Shown here piece after piece: positions 29,361 through 39,189 of a DNA stretch of 64,000 nucleotides. The notes under the pieces were generated by a model that had not been told where the DNA came from, did no database searches, and was given only the letters and a program-made list of their open reading frames with translations. Positions within the stretch are counted from its first letter, which is position 1, and each line of letters starts with the position of its first letter. This stretch comes from Caulobacter sp. CCUG 60055. GTDB taxonomy: Bacteria; Pseudomonadota; Alphaproteobacteria; Caulobacterales; Caulobacteraceae. The stretch lies in the NCBI RefSeq assembly GCF_022750545.1, contig NZ_PUIC01000005.1:376281-440280 (forward strand), read 5' to 3'. Both the position numbers and the translations under genes were made by a program.

Positions 29361-29473
29361 CAGCTCGCCAGCGCCCACCACACGGCGCCCCAGACCAGTG
29401 CGCACGCCGCGCCGGCGATCGCCAGCCGCACGCCGACGCCCATCTGCAGCAGGTTGAAGCTCTTGACGGCCAT
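29360..29473 (-). CDS. 37-residue single-pass membrane peptide heading the zinc operon
   Basis: ATG 29473 opens a 37-codon frame ending TGA at 29360-29362. The product begins MAVKSFNLLQ and continues with a hydrophobic helix, about residues 14-35, rich in Ala, Val and Trp (ALVWGAVWWALA). Its stop overlaps the znuC start by the TGATG arrangement, strong evidence that it is translated. No good Shine-Dalgarno precedes it, but a -10-like GCTATAGA ends 6 nt before the ATG, so the mRNA may be leaderless. I do not recognise the family. It may be a small subunit of the importer or a leader peptide for coupling. Confidence 0.65.
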   Translation of the reverse strand: MAVKSFNLLQMGVGVRLAIAGAACALVWGAVWWALAS

Positions 29474-29479
29474 GGGCGC

Positions 29480-29502
29480 TCTATAGCGCGTTACATTGTA
29501 AC
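29480..29502 (-). promoter_or_regulatory. Zur-box-like palindrome and -10 element of the zinc operon
   Basis: GTTACA-T-TGTAAC at 29490-29502 is a perfect 13-bp palindrome of the Fur/Zur type. Reading on the minus strand, GCTATAGA follows (29487 down to 29480) and fits the Caulobacter -10 consensus. The palindrome lies just upstream of this -10, so a bound repressor would block transcription of the operon when zinc is plentiful. AT-rich sequence in so GC-rich a region adds weight. Confidence 0.7.
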
Positions 29503-29519
29503 AGGCGAGCGCTTTCCGC

Positions 29520-30578
29520 CTAGGGCCGCACGTCGAACACCAGGTTGAAGGGCGTCTCGGCCGCGCGGCGGAAACGAGTGAAGCCGGCCTGCTCGGTCAC
29601 CTGGCGCAGGCGCGCCTCGCCGGCCTGGGCGCCGAGCCCGAGGCCCACCTCCTGGCTGAGCGAGGCCGGCGTGCAGATCATGGTCGAGGCCGAGTAGAAC
29701 AACCGGCCGACGGGATTGAGATTGTCGGCCATGTCGTCGTGAGCGAACGGCTCGACCAGCATCCACACCCCGTCCGGGCCCAGCGATTCGCGGATGTGGC
29801 GGGCGGCCCCGACCGGATCGCCCATGTCGTGCAACGCGTCGAATATGGCGGCCATGTCGTAGTCGCGGCCGGGGAAGTCCTTGGCCGAGGCGACCTCGAA
29901 CGAGACCCGGTCGCCGACGCCCGCCTCCTCGGCCGCCTGGCGCGCCCGTTCGATCGACGGGGCGTGATAGTCGAAGCCGAAGAACCGCGAGTTCGGATAG
30001 GCCTTGGCCATCACCACCGTGGAGGCCCCGTGGCCGCAGCCGACGTCGGCGACCCGCGCGCCCGCCTTCAACCGCCCCTCGACGTCCTCGAGCGCCGGAA
30101 TCCAGGACGACACCAGGTTGGCGTTGTAGCCCGGCCGGAAGAACCGCTCGGTGCCGCGGAACAGGCAGCCGTCGTGCTCGTGCCAGCCGACGCCTTCGCC
30201 GGTGCGGAACGCCTGGGTGATCTTGGGCTCGTCGCGGAACATGGCGGCCAGGATCTCGAAGCCGCCGGCCATGAACGCGGGCCCGCCCTCGTCGGCGAAG
30301 ACCATGGCCTGTTCGGGCGACATCGAGAAACGGCCGGCGGCCTTGTCGTAGTCGACATAGCCGGAGGCGGCCTGGGCGGCGAGCCATTCGCGCACGTAGC
30401 GCTCGGCGGCGCCGGCGCGGGCCGCCAGTTCGGCCGGCGTCGCCGGCCCCAGCTCCGCCAGCGCCCGATAGAGGCCGAGCCTGTCGCCGACCACGACCAG
30501 GGCGGCGGAGATGGCCGCGCCCATGTCGCCGACCATCTTTCCCATGAAGGCTTCGAGTTTTTGGGGATCTGCGCTCAT
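29520..30578 (-). CDS. Class I SAM-dependent methyltransferase with N-terminal winged helix
   Basis: A 352-residue protein. An N-terminal helical/winged-helix dimerisation region (LGLYRALAELGPATPAELAARAG) is followed by a Rossmann methyltransferase domain with motif I VADVGCGHGASTVVMAK near residues 180-196, the acidic FGFDYHAPSIERAR near 205-218 and FDALHDMGDP near 250. This two-domain plan is shared by Rv2258c-like and other small-molecule methyltransferases. The substrate is unknown. GGGAGACG precedes ATG 30578. It ends just upstream of the zinc operon promoter but is on the same strand, so read-through into that operon is possible. Confidence 0.82.
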   Translation of the reverse strand: MSADPQKLEAFMGKMVGDMGAAISAALVVVGDRLGLYRALAELGPATPAELAARAGAAERYVREWLAAQAASGYVDYDKAAGRFSMSPEQAMVFADEGGPAFMAGGFEILAAMFRDEPKITQAFRTGEGVGWHEHDGCLFRGTERFFRPGYNANLVSSWIPALEDVEGRLKAGARVADVGCGHGASTVVMAKAYPNSRFFGFDYHAPSIERARQAAEEAGVGDRVSFEVASAKDFPGRDYDMAAIFDALHDMGDPVGAARHIRESLGPDGVWMLVEPFAHDDMADNLNPVGRLFYSASTMICTPASLSQEVGLGLGAQAGEARLRQVTEQAGFTRFRRAAETPFNLVFDVRP

Positions 30579-30759
30579 CGTCGTCTCCCGTCGCCGGCGA
30601 GGACGAACGGCTCGCCTCGCGGCGTCTTGCGACGCCGGTCGCGAGCGGCGGCCTGGACCGCCCGGCGCGGCCGGCGGATCTGATGCTGACGGGCGGTTAT
30701 ACGCCCGAAGCCCTCGGCCCGAATTGACGCTTTCGACCTTCGGGCCGCGCGACGCCGCA

Positions 30760-30787
30760 TTGACTCGAAAGGTTTGCCCTGTATAAG
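30760..30787 (+). promoter_or_regulatory. Promoter of rplU-rpmA
   Basis: TTGACT (30760-30765), 16-bp spacer, TATAAG (30782-30787). It is a near-consensus housekeeping promoter that would start transcription near 30793, giving a leader of about 105 nt. The rest of the 319-bp gap between 30579 and 30897 shows no gene. Confidence 0.7.
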
Positions 30788-30854
30788 ACGCGCCTTCGCC
30801 TGCGGGACCCCTCGCGGGCTCCATTCTTTTTGCGATTTTCAGCGCCGCCGCGGA

Positions 30855-30888
30855 CTCGTCCGATCAGGCGCGCTGTCCCTGGACGAGG
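30855..30888 (+). promoter_or_regulatory. Leader hairpin covering the rplU ribosome-binding site
   Basis: CTCGTCC (30855-30861) pairs with GGACGAG (30881-30887). The Shine-Dalgarno GAGG at 30885-30888, nine bases before the rplU ATG, is mostly inside the 3' arm. Such an arrangement could allow autogenous control of ribosomal protein synthesis. No known leader family was recognised. Confidence 0.4.
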
Positions 30889-30897
30889 CGTGAAGCG

Positions 30898-31491
30898 ATG
30901 TACGCGGTGATCAAGACCGGCGGCAAGCAGTACCGGGTGAAGGCGGGCGACCTGCTCGTCGTCGAAAAGCTCGACGGTGAAGCTGGCGCGAACGTGACCT
31001 TCAATGAGGTCCTGCTGCTGGGCGAAGGCGCGGATGTCGTGGTCGGCTCGCCGACCGTCGACGGCGCTTCGGTGACCGGCGCCCTGATCGAGACCCGCAA
31101 GGGTCAGAAGGTGAAGATCTTCAAGAAGATCCGTCGCCAGGGCTATCGCCGCACCAAGGGCCATCGCCAGCTTGAGACTGTCGTGCGCGTCACCTCGGTC
31201 GCCGGCGCCGGCAAGACCGACAAGTGGGACGGCAAGATCGACCTGACCAGCAAGGCCGTTCTGGACGCCCGCGCCCGCGGCCTCGGCGACGCCGCCGTTC
31301 CGGCCGCCGTCACGCCGGCCGGCGTGACGGTCGAGGACGTGGCCGTGAAGGCCTCGAAGGCCTCGCCCAAGGTCAAGGCCGCGGTCGTCGAGCACGCCGA
31401 TCCGGTGGCGGAAGCCCCGGCCAAGAAGGCTGCGCCGAAGAAGGCCGCCGCGCCCAAGGCCAAGAAGGCCGAAGGCGGCGAAGAGGCCTAA
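30898..31491 (+). CDS. rplU: 50S ribosomal protein bL21 with long C-terminal extension
   Basis: Residues 1-103 are a standard bL21 (MYAVIKTGGKQYRVKAGD at the start, KIFKKIRRQGYRRTKGHRQ near 73-91), which binds 23S rRNA near L20. The remaining 94 residues are an extension: first a segment with GLGDAAVPAAVTPAGVTVEDVAVK, then an Ala/Lys/Pro-rich tail like those of histone H1-type proteins. The usual family length is about 100-105. Long tails on bL21 are known in some alphaproteobacteria, but their function is not set. rpmA follows after 31 bp in the same operon. Confidence 0.95.
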   Translation: MYAVIKTGGKQYRVKAGDLLVVEKLDGEAGANVTFNEVLLLGEGADVVVGSPTVDGASVTGALIETRKGQKVKIFKKIRRQGYRRTKGHRQLETVVRVTSVAGAGKTDKWDGKIDLTSKAVLDARARGLGDAAVPAAVTPAGVTVEDVAVKASKASPKVKAAVVEHADPVAEAPAKKAAPKKAAAPKAKKAEGGEEA

Positions 31492-31522
31492 GGACGAGAT
31501 TCGAAAGGTTTAGGAGACCACC

Positions 31523-31798
31523 ATGGCTCACAAAAAATCGGGCGGCTCCTCGCGCAACGGGCGCGACTCCGCCGGCCAGCGCCTCGGCGTCAAGAAGTTC
31601 GGCGGTGAGAACGTCCTCGCCGGCAACATCATCGTGCGTCAACGCGGCACCAAGTTCTGGCCGGGCGTCAATGTCGGCATCGGCAAGGACCATACCCTCT
31701 TCGCGACCATCAACGGCGCGGTGAAGTTTGTAACCAAGCGCAACGACCGAACCTACGTCACGGTCGTTCCGGCGATGCAGGCTCAGGCCGCTGAATAG
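31523..31798 (+). CDS. rpmA: 50S ribosomal protein bL27
   Basis: A 91-residue bL27 that lies close to the peptidyl-transferase centre. The N-terminus [16 protein letters not shown] and the [20 protein letters not shown] core are unmistakable. There is no N-terminal cleavage sequence as in Firmicutes. TAGGAG precedes the ATG. It is the last gene of the rplU-rpmA operon, closed by a strong terminator about 70 bp downstream. Confidence 0.97.
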   Translation: MAHKKSGGSSRNGRDSAGQRLGVKKFGGENVLAGNIIVRQRGTKFWPGVNVGIGKDHTLFATINGAVKFVTKRNDRTYVTVVPAMQAQAAE

Positions 31799-31870
31799 CG
31801 CGATCTGAGACATCTCTCCCGGATCGCGCCGCTCCAATAGAGCCAAGGCGATCCGGACCGAAGACCCAAG

Positions 31871-31908
31871 CGGGGAGTCCGGAACGCCGGGCTCCCCGTT
31901 TCGTTTTC
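31871..31908 (+). terminator. Rho-independent terminator of rplU-rpmA
   Basis: A 12-bp stem with one G-T wobble (31871-31882 with 31887-31898), loop AACG, then TTTCGTTTT. Confidence 0.88.
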
Positions 31909-31940
31909 AGGCCCGCACAGACGGGTCAGGGAGGTGGACA

Positions 31941-32474
31941 TTGTGTGTGATCGACAGATCCCCGGTGATCGAGACCCGGCGGCTGTCCCTGCGCGCGCCG
32001 CGCGCCGAGGATGCGCCGCGCGTCGCCGCGCTGTGCGACGACTACGCCATTCCGAGCATGACCAGCCGCATGCCGTGGCCCTATGGCCTGGCCGACGCCG
32101 AGGCCTTCGTGCGCGCGGTGCAGGCCCAGGACCGCTCGGTCGACAACACCTTCGTCGTCGAGCTTGAGGACGAGGGCGTGATCGGCGCGATCGGCCTCAG
32201 CACCACGCCGGGCGAGCCGCTGGAGCTGGGCTACTGGATCGGGCGGGCCTATTGGGGACGCGGCCTGGCCACCGAGGCGGCGGTCGGCCTGGTCGACTGG
32301 GCCAAGTACGAATGGCGCAAGCGGATGGTGGTCGCCGGGCACTTCGCCGACAACGCCGCGTCCGGCCAGGTGCTGTGCAAGACCGGCTTCCTCTACACCG
32401 GCGAGGTCAAGATGCGGCCGTCGAAGGCGCGGGGCGAGCCGACGCCGTGCCGGATGATGGTCTGGCTGGCCTGA
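31941..32474 (+). CDS. GNAT family N-acetyltransferase (RimJ/RimL type)
   Basis: A 177-residue acetyltransferase. It opens with ETRRLSLRAPRAEDA, typical of the RimJ/RimL group, and has the acetyl-CoA-binding segment ELGYWIGRAYWGRGLATEAA near residues 94-113. These enzymes acetylate protein N-termini or small amines; the target here is unknown. GGGAGG lies six bases before TTG 31941, which is taken as the start; GTG 31947 is an alternative two codons on. A GNAT gene at this place between rpmA and obgE is typical of Caulobacter relatives. Confidence 0.85.
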   Translation: MCVIDRSPVIETRRLSLRAPRAEDAPRVAALCDDYAIPSMTSRMPWPYGLADAEAFVRAVQAQDRSVDNTFVVELEDEGVIGAIGLSTTPGEPLELGYWIGRAYWGRGLATEAAVGLVDWAKYEWRKRMVVAGHFADNAASGQVLCKTGFLYTGEVKMRPSKARGEPTPCRMMVWLA

Positions 32475-32484
32475 GGCGACCGCC

Positions 32485-32520
32485 CCTTCGCCGCCGTCGT
32501 CGTCCCGGCGGCGGCGAAGG
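32485..32520. terminator. Hairpin between convergent genes
   Basis: A perfect 12-bp stem (CCTTCGCCGCCG at 32485-32496 with its complement at 32509-32520) between the GNAT gene and the convergent dsbA-like gene. There is no T-run on either side. Confidence 0.5.
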
Positions 32521-32536
32521 AGTGAAACGACGGCGC

Positions 32537-33160
32537 CTACTTCGCCGCCTTGATCGCAGCCTCCAGGGTGGCGAGGTCCATCTCCTTGCCGCCAGGGGCC
32601 TCGACCTTCTTGCCGTTGACCACGAAGGCGGGGGTGGCGTCGATCTTGTCCTGGTTGACGGCGCGGTCGACCCGCGCGTCGAGGGCCTCGGCCGCGGCCT
32701 TGTCGGTCAGGCAGGCCTTGAACTTGGTCTCGTCGACGCCGACCGTGGCCCCCACCCGCTTGAGCACCTTGAGCACCCCGCCCATGGTGCCGTCCTCGTA
32801 CATCTCCTTCTGGCCGGCGAAGACGCCGTCGACCACCTTGAAGTAGTCGGCCTTGGGGACGCAGCGGGCCAAAAGGACGCCGGCTCCGGCGATCTCGGGC
32901 GGCGAGGTGATGAACTCGCGATAGACGTAGAGCGCCTTGCCGGTGTCGACATAGGCCTTCTTGAAGGCCGGGAAGACGTCCTGGTTGAAACGCGCGCAGT
33001 GCGGGCAGCTCAGCGAGGCGTACTCGACCACCACCACCGGCGCGTTGGCGTCGCCGATGGTCATGTCGTCGGGCCGCAGGACCGGCTTGGCGGCCAGGGC
33101 CTGGCTCGACAGCGCCATGGCGGCGGCCAGTCCGATCAATCCGAAAAACCGTGCGCGCAT
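32537..33160 (-). CDS. DsbA-family periplasmic thiol:disulfide oxidoreductase
   Basis: A 207-residue exported protein. Residues 1-23 form a signal peptide ending in ALA. The redox motif C52-P-H-C55 lies in YASLSCPHCARF, and the cis-proline is in ATPAFVVNG near residue 179. The long helical insert is of the DsbA/thioredoxin_4 type. CPHC matches the active site of classical DsbA, which introduces disulfides into exported proteins. It is divergent from obgE with a 113-bp gap. A protein-disulfide isomerase role cannot be excluded. Confidence 0.88.
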   Translation of the reverse strand: MRARFFGLIGLAAAMALSSQALAAKPVLRPDDMTIGDANAPVVVVEYASLSCPHCARFNQDVFPAFKKAYVDTGKALYVYREFITSPPEIAGAGVLLARCVPKADYFKVVDGVFAGQKEMYEDGTMGGVLKVLKRVGATVGVDETKFKACLTDKAAAEALDARVDRAVNQDKIDATPAFVVNGKKVEAPGGKEMDLATLEAAIKAAK

Positions 33161-33195
33161 CTGGGCTCCCCTGGGCGTTCCGCCCGGCCATTTAG

Positions 33196-35447
<2,252 letters not shown>

Positions 35448-35448
35448 C

Positions 35449-36138
35449 ATGCGCGCGCTCGGCCTGATCGGCGGCGTCAGCTGGGAAAGCACGGCGATCT
35501 ATTATCGCCTGCTCAACACCATGACGCGCGAACGCCTGGGCGGCCTGCACTCGGCCAGGCTGATCCTGTGGTCGGTCGACTTCGCCGACATCGCCGCCCG
35601 CCAGAGCGCCGGCGAATGGGACAGCCTGACGGCCAGCATGGTCGATGCGGCCCGCCGCCTGGAAGCGGCCGGCGCCGAGGCGGTCGTGATCTGCGCCAAC
35701 ACCATGCACAAGATGGCCGACGAGGTCGCAGCGGCGGTCGGCGTCCCGCTGCTGCACGTCGCCGACGCCACGGCCCAGGCGGTGCGCGCGGCCGGCTCGG
35801 CGCGGCCGATCCTGCTCGCCACCCGCTACACCATGGAGCAGGCCTTCTACCGCGACCGCCTGGAGGCGAACGGCGTCACCGCCGTGATCCCCGACCAGGC
35901 CGGCCGAGACCGCGTCCACGCCATCATCTACGACGAACTGTGCCAGGGGATCGTGTGGCCGGAATCGAAGACCGTGCTGCTGGACGAGATCGCCCGCCTG
36001 CGCGGCCAGGGCGGCGACGGGGTGATCCTGGGCTGCACCGAACTGGGCATGATCCTGTCGGCGGGCGACCTCGACATCCCCGTCTTCGACACCACCGTCC
36101 TCCACGCCCGCCGCGCCGTCGACTTCGCGCTGGGTTGA
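35449..36138 (+). CDS. Aspartate/glutamate racemase family protein
   Basis: A 229-residue cofactor-independent racemase of the Asp/Glu/hydantoin family. The two catalytic cysteines are in VICANTMHKM near residue 82 and GVILGCTELGMIL near 195, and the N-terminal IGGVSWESTAIYYRLLN is typical of the aspartate racemase (YgeA) branch. Intact cysteine pairs suggest an active enzyme, on aspartate, glutamate or a related amino acid. ATG 35449 lies one base after the proB stop with GAGGGG upstream, so it is part of the proline operon. The sequence does not say which substrate is used. Confidence 0.85.
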   Translation: MRALGLIGGVSWESTAIYYRLLNTMTRERLGGLHSARLILWSVDFADIAARQSAGEWDSLTASMVDAARRLEAAGAEAVVICANTMHKMADEVAAAVGVPLLHVADATAQAVRAAGSARPILLATRYTMEQAFYRDRLEANGVTAVIPDQAGRDRVHAIIYDELCQGIVWPESKTVLLDEIARLRGQGGDGVILGCTELGMILSAGDLDIPVFDTTVLHARRAVDFALG

Positions 36139-36203
36139 ACGATCCGGCGGCTTTCGTCACGGCAAGCCTTGCCAATCGTCACATTTCCTTGTGAAAGCAG
36201 GGC

Positions 36204-37478
36204 ATGGACGACGCGGGCTTCAATCTGGACGCGGCCATGCTGGCCATGGGACGTCGGGCGCGGGAAGGCGCGCGCGCCCTGCGGCTTTCGACCGCCGAGC
36301 AGCGCACCGCCGCCATCGCCGCCATGGCGCGGGCGATCCGCGCCGAGGCCGACGCCATCCTGGCCGCCAACGCCCGCGACCTCGCCGCCGCCCAGGCGTC
36401 CGGCACGCCCGAAGCCATGCAGGACCGCCTGCTGCTCAACCCCGCGCGCCTGGAAGGCGTCGCCGCCGGGATAGAGGCGGTGGCCGCCATCCCCGACCCC
36501 TTGGGCGCCGAAATCGCCCGCTGGACCCGGCCCAACGGCCTGGACATCGCCCGGGTGCGCACGCCGATCGGCGTCATCGCCATGATCTACGAGAGCCGGC
36601 CCAACGTCACCGCCGACGCCGCCGCCCTGTGCGTGCGCTCGGGCAATGCGGTGATCCTGCGCGGCGGCTCGGAGTGCCTGCGCTCGTCGCTGGCCATCCA
36701 CGCCGCCATCGAGCGCGGCCTGGTCGAGGCCGGCCTGCCCAAGACCTGCGTTCAGGCCGTGCCCACCGCCGACCGCGCCGCCGTCGGCCTGATCCTGTCC
36801 GGGCTCGACCGCACCGTCGACCTGATCATCCCGCGCGGCGGCAAGAGCCTGGTCGCCCGCGTCCAGGCCGAGGCCCGCGCCCCGGTGCTCAGCCACCTGG
36901 AAGGTCTGAACCACGTCTTCGTCCACGCCGCCGCCGACCTCGCCAAGGCCCGCGCCGTGACGGTCAACGCCAAGATGCGGCGGGTGTCGGTGTGCGGGGC
37001 GCTGGAGACCCTGCTGATCGACCGCGCGGCGGCCCAGAGGCTTCTGCCGCCGATCGCCGCCGACCTGGCCGCCGCCGGCTGCGAGCTGCGCGGCGACGCG
37101 GACGCCCGCGCCCTGGTCCCGTCGATGCTGGCGGCGACCGAGGAGGACTGGCGGACCGAGTACCTCGAACCCATCCTGGCAGTGAAGGTCGTCGACGGCC
37201 TCGACGGCGCCGTCGCCCATATCGCCGAATACGGCTCGGGCCACACCGACGGCATCGTCACCGAGGACGCGGCGACGGCCGAGGCCTTCGTCGCCGGGGT
37301 CGATTCGGCCATCGTGCTGGTCAACGCCTCGACCCAGTTCGCCGACGGGGGCGAATTCGGCTTCGGCGCCGAGATCGGCATCGCCACCGACAAGCTGCAC
37401 GCGCGCGGACCGGTGGGCGCGGAACAACTGACGACGTTCAAGTATGTGGTTCGCGGGACCGGCCAGACGCGTCCCTGA
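36204..37478 (+). CDS. proA: Glutamate-5-semialdehyde dehydrogenase (gamma-glutamyl phosphate reductase)
   Basis: A 424-residue NADPH-dependent enzyme that reduces glutamyl-5-phosphate to glutamate semialdehyde, which cyclises and goes to proline. [29 protein letters not shown], around residues 130-158, is the family hallmark, and the catalytic cysteine is in [13 protein letters not shown] near 270. The C-terminal [21 protein letters not shown] is conserved. AGGG precedes ATG 36204. It is 65 bp after the racemase gene and overlaps the annotated start of nadD by 35 bp. Confidence 0.95.
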   Translation: MDDAGFNLDAAMLAMGRRAREGARALRLSTAEQRTAAIAAMARAIRAEADAILAANARDLAAAQASGTPEAMQDRLLLNPARLEGVAAGIEAVAAIPDPLGAEIARWTRPNGLDIARVRTPIGVIAMIYESRPNVTADAAALCVRSGNAVILRGGSECLRSSLAIHAAIERGLVEAGLPKTCVQAVPTADRAAVGLILSGLDRTVDLIIPRGGKSLVARVQAEARAPVLSHLEGLNHVFVHAAADLAKARAVTVNAKMRRVSVCGALETLLIDRAAAQRLLPPIAADLAAAGCELRGDADARALVPSMLAATEEDWRTEYLEPILAVKVVDGLDGAVAHIAEYGSGHTDGIVTEDAATAEAFVAGVDSAIVLVNASTQFADGGEFGFGAEIGIATDKLHARGPVGAEQLTTFKYVVRGTGQTRP

Positions 37479-38136
37479 GGCCGGCAGACCTGGCGCGCTG
37501 CGCCTCGGCTTCGACCTGAAGCCGGGCATGCGGGTCGGTCTGTACGGCGGCTCGTTCAATCCGGCGCACGAGGGCCACGCCCACGTCGCCGAGACGGCGC
37601 GCGTGCGGCTGGGACTGGACCGGGTGATCTGGCTGGTCTCGCCGCAGAACCCCCTCAAGTCGAGGCACGAGACCGCCAGCCTCGCCCAGCGCCTCGCCGG
37701 CGCGCGCCGGCTGGCGCGGGGGCCGTCGATGATCGTCTCGGACGCCGAGACGCGCATCGGCGCCCAGTACACGCTCGACACCCTGCGCGTGCTCAAGAAG
37801 CGGTTCCCCGGCGTGAAGTTCGTCTGGATCATGGGCGCAGACAGCCTGGCGAGCTTCCATCGCTGGCGCGGCTGGACCCAGATCATGCGCGAGGCGCCGG
37901 TCGCCGTGGTCTCGCGGCCGTGGGCCGGGCTCAAGAGCCGCACCTCGCCGGCCGCGCGCCGCTTCGCCCATATGCGCGTGCCGTCCAGCCAGGCGCTGGG
38001 GCTGGCCGACGCCGGGGCGCCGGCCTGGGTCTATCTGCGCGGACCGCTCAATTTCGCCTCGTCGACGGCGCTGCGGGCGAGGCTGCGGCCCAGCCCGCCG
38101 TCGGCCGGCGACGCCGGGCCCCGGCAGGGGTCGTAA
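37444..38136 (+). CDS. nadD: Nicotinate-nucleotide adenylyltransferase
   Basis: A 230-residue enzyme that couples nicotinate mononucleotide to ATP on the way to NAD. The nucleotidyltransferase signature [19 protein letters not shown] gives the (H/T)xGH motif as H-E-G-H, near residues 35-52; [28 protein letters not shown] and the late SSTALRARL motif are also present. The first ATG at 37444 overlaps proA and lacks a clear Shine-Dalgarno; ATG 37528 just before the core is too short to be attractive but possible. It leads into rsfS and rlmH, a common order in alphaproteobacteria. Confidence 0.92.
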   Translation: MWFAGPARRVPEAGRPGALRLGFDLKPGMRVGLYGGSFNPAHEGHAHVAETARVRLGLDRVIWLVSPQNPLKSRHETASLAQRLAGARRLARGPSMIVSDAETRIGAQYTLDTLRVLKKRFPGVKFVWIMGADSLASFHRWRGWTQIMREAPVAVVSRPWAGLKSRTSPAARRFAHMRVPSSQALGLADAGAPAWVYLRGPLNFASSTALRARLRPSPPSAGDAGPRQGS

Positions 38137-38157
38137 GATCGTCCCCGCCGTGCTAGG

Positions 38158-38622
38158 GTGGCGTCTGCGAATAGCGAGCAAAGGAGCATCACGCTGAATC
38201 GCGAGTCCGCGCCCCAGGCGCCCGAAGCGCCGGCCCAGGAGGCCGATGCTTCCTCTCCCGACCAGAGTAGCGCCCTCTCGACGAGCGCCCTGGAGAAAAT
38301 GATCCTGGCCAAGCTCGACGACGACAAGGCCCAGGACGTCGTTTCCATCGATCTGAAGGACAAGAGCTCGGTCGCCGATCGCATGATCGTCGCGTCGGGC
38401 CGGTCGCATCGCCACGTCGGCGCGCTGGCCGACCACCTGCTCCGCGTCCTCAAGGACGCCGGCTACGGCCGCGCGCGCGTCGAGGGCCTGCCGCATTGCG
38501 ACTGGGTGCTGATCGACGCCGGCGACGTCATCGTCCATCTGTTCCGCCCCGAGGTCCGCCAGTTCTACAACATCGAGAAGATCTGGTCGGTCGAGCCGCC
38601 GTCGCGCGCCGTGGTCAACTGA
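38158..38622 (+). CDS. rsfS: Ribosome silencing factor RsfS
   Basis: A 154-residue protein with a disordered N-terminus and an RsfS/Iojap domain from about residue 42 (LEKMILAKLDDDKAQDVVSIDLKDKSSVADRMIVASGRSHRHV). It binds uL14 on the 50S subunit and prevents joining with the 30S when nutrients are short. GTG 38158 is reported conservatively. A much better Shine-Dalgarno, AAGGAG, lies seven bases before an in-frame CTG at 38194, which would start the protein at codon 13. nadD is 21 bp upstream and rlmH 39 bp downstream. Confidence 0.92.
   Translation: MASANSEQRSITLNRESAPQAPEAPAQEADASSPDQSSALSTSALEKMILAKLDDDKAQDVVSIDLKDKSSVADRMIVASGRSHRHVGALADHLLRVLKDAGYGRARVEGLPHCDWVLIDAGDVIVHLFRPEVRQFYNIEKIWSVEPPSRAVVN
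38181..38196 (+). promoter_or_regulatory. Shine-Dalgarno pointing to a CTG start for rsfS
   Basis: AAGGAG at 38181-38186 is followed after seven bases by CTG at 38194-38196, in frame with rsfS. No ATG, GTG or TTG lies at a suitable distance from this site. Confidence 0.5.
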
Positions 38623-38661
38623 CCGGCCGGCCCCGCCGACCGCGGGGCCGCGACGCCTGAC

Positions 38662-39126
38662 ATGAAGATCACCCTCCTCGTCGTGGGCAGGCTCGGCCGG
38701 TCGGCCGAGGCCGAGCTGTCCCGGGACTACGCCGAACGCGCCTCCGCCGCCGGACGGGCCCTCGGCCTCGGCCCGGTCGAGATCGTCGAGGTCGAGGCGA
38801 GGAAGCCGGGCAAGGCCGCCGAGGCCGAGGCCCTGGCTCCCCATCTGGCCGACGCCCACGTCATCGCCTGCGACGAACGCGGCAAGGCTTGGCGCTCGCG
38901 CGAGTTCGCCGCCCATGTCGGCCGGCTGCGCGACGATGGCGTGCGGCGGCTGGTCCTGGTCATCGGCGGCGCCGACGGCCTCGACCCGGCGCTGCGCGAC
39001 GCCGCCCGCGAGAAGCTGGCCTTCGGCGTCCAGACCTGGCCGCACGCCCTGGCCCGGGTGATGCTGGCCGAGCAGGTCTACCGCGCCGTCACCATCCTGG
39101 CCGGCTCGCCCTATCATCGCGACTGA
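38662..39126 (+). CDS. rlmH: 23S rRNA (pseudouridine1915-N3)-methyltransferase RlmH
   Basis: A 154-residue SPOUT methyltransferase that modifies position 1915 in helix 69 of 23S rRNA after subunit joining. The SAM-binding knot is seen in HVIACDERGKAWRSREFA, LVIGGADGLDP and the C-terminal HALARVMLAEQVYRAVTILAGSPYHRD. Length is normal. It ends the nadD-rsfS-rlmH series. The 63 bp after it lead into a convergent S9 peptidase gene that is not part of this conserved block. Confidence 0.95.
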   Translation: MKITLLVVGRLGRSAEAELSRDYAERASAAGRALGLGPVEIVEVEARKPGKAAEAEALAPHLADAHVIACDERGKAWRSREFAAHVGRLRDDGVRRLVLVIGGADGLDPALRDAAREKLAFGVQTWPHALARVMLAEQVYRAVTILAGSPYHRD

Positions 39127-39189
39127 AGGCGCGGCCAGCGCCAGACCCAGCAGACCGCGCGATCCCGCCGGCTCAATCGAGTGTCGGCT

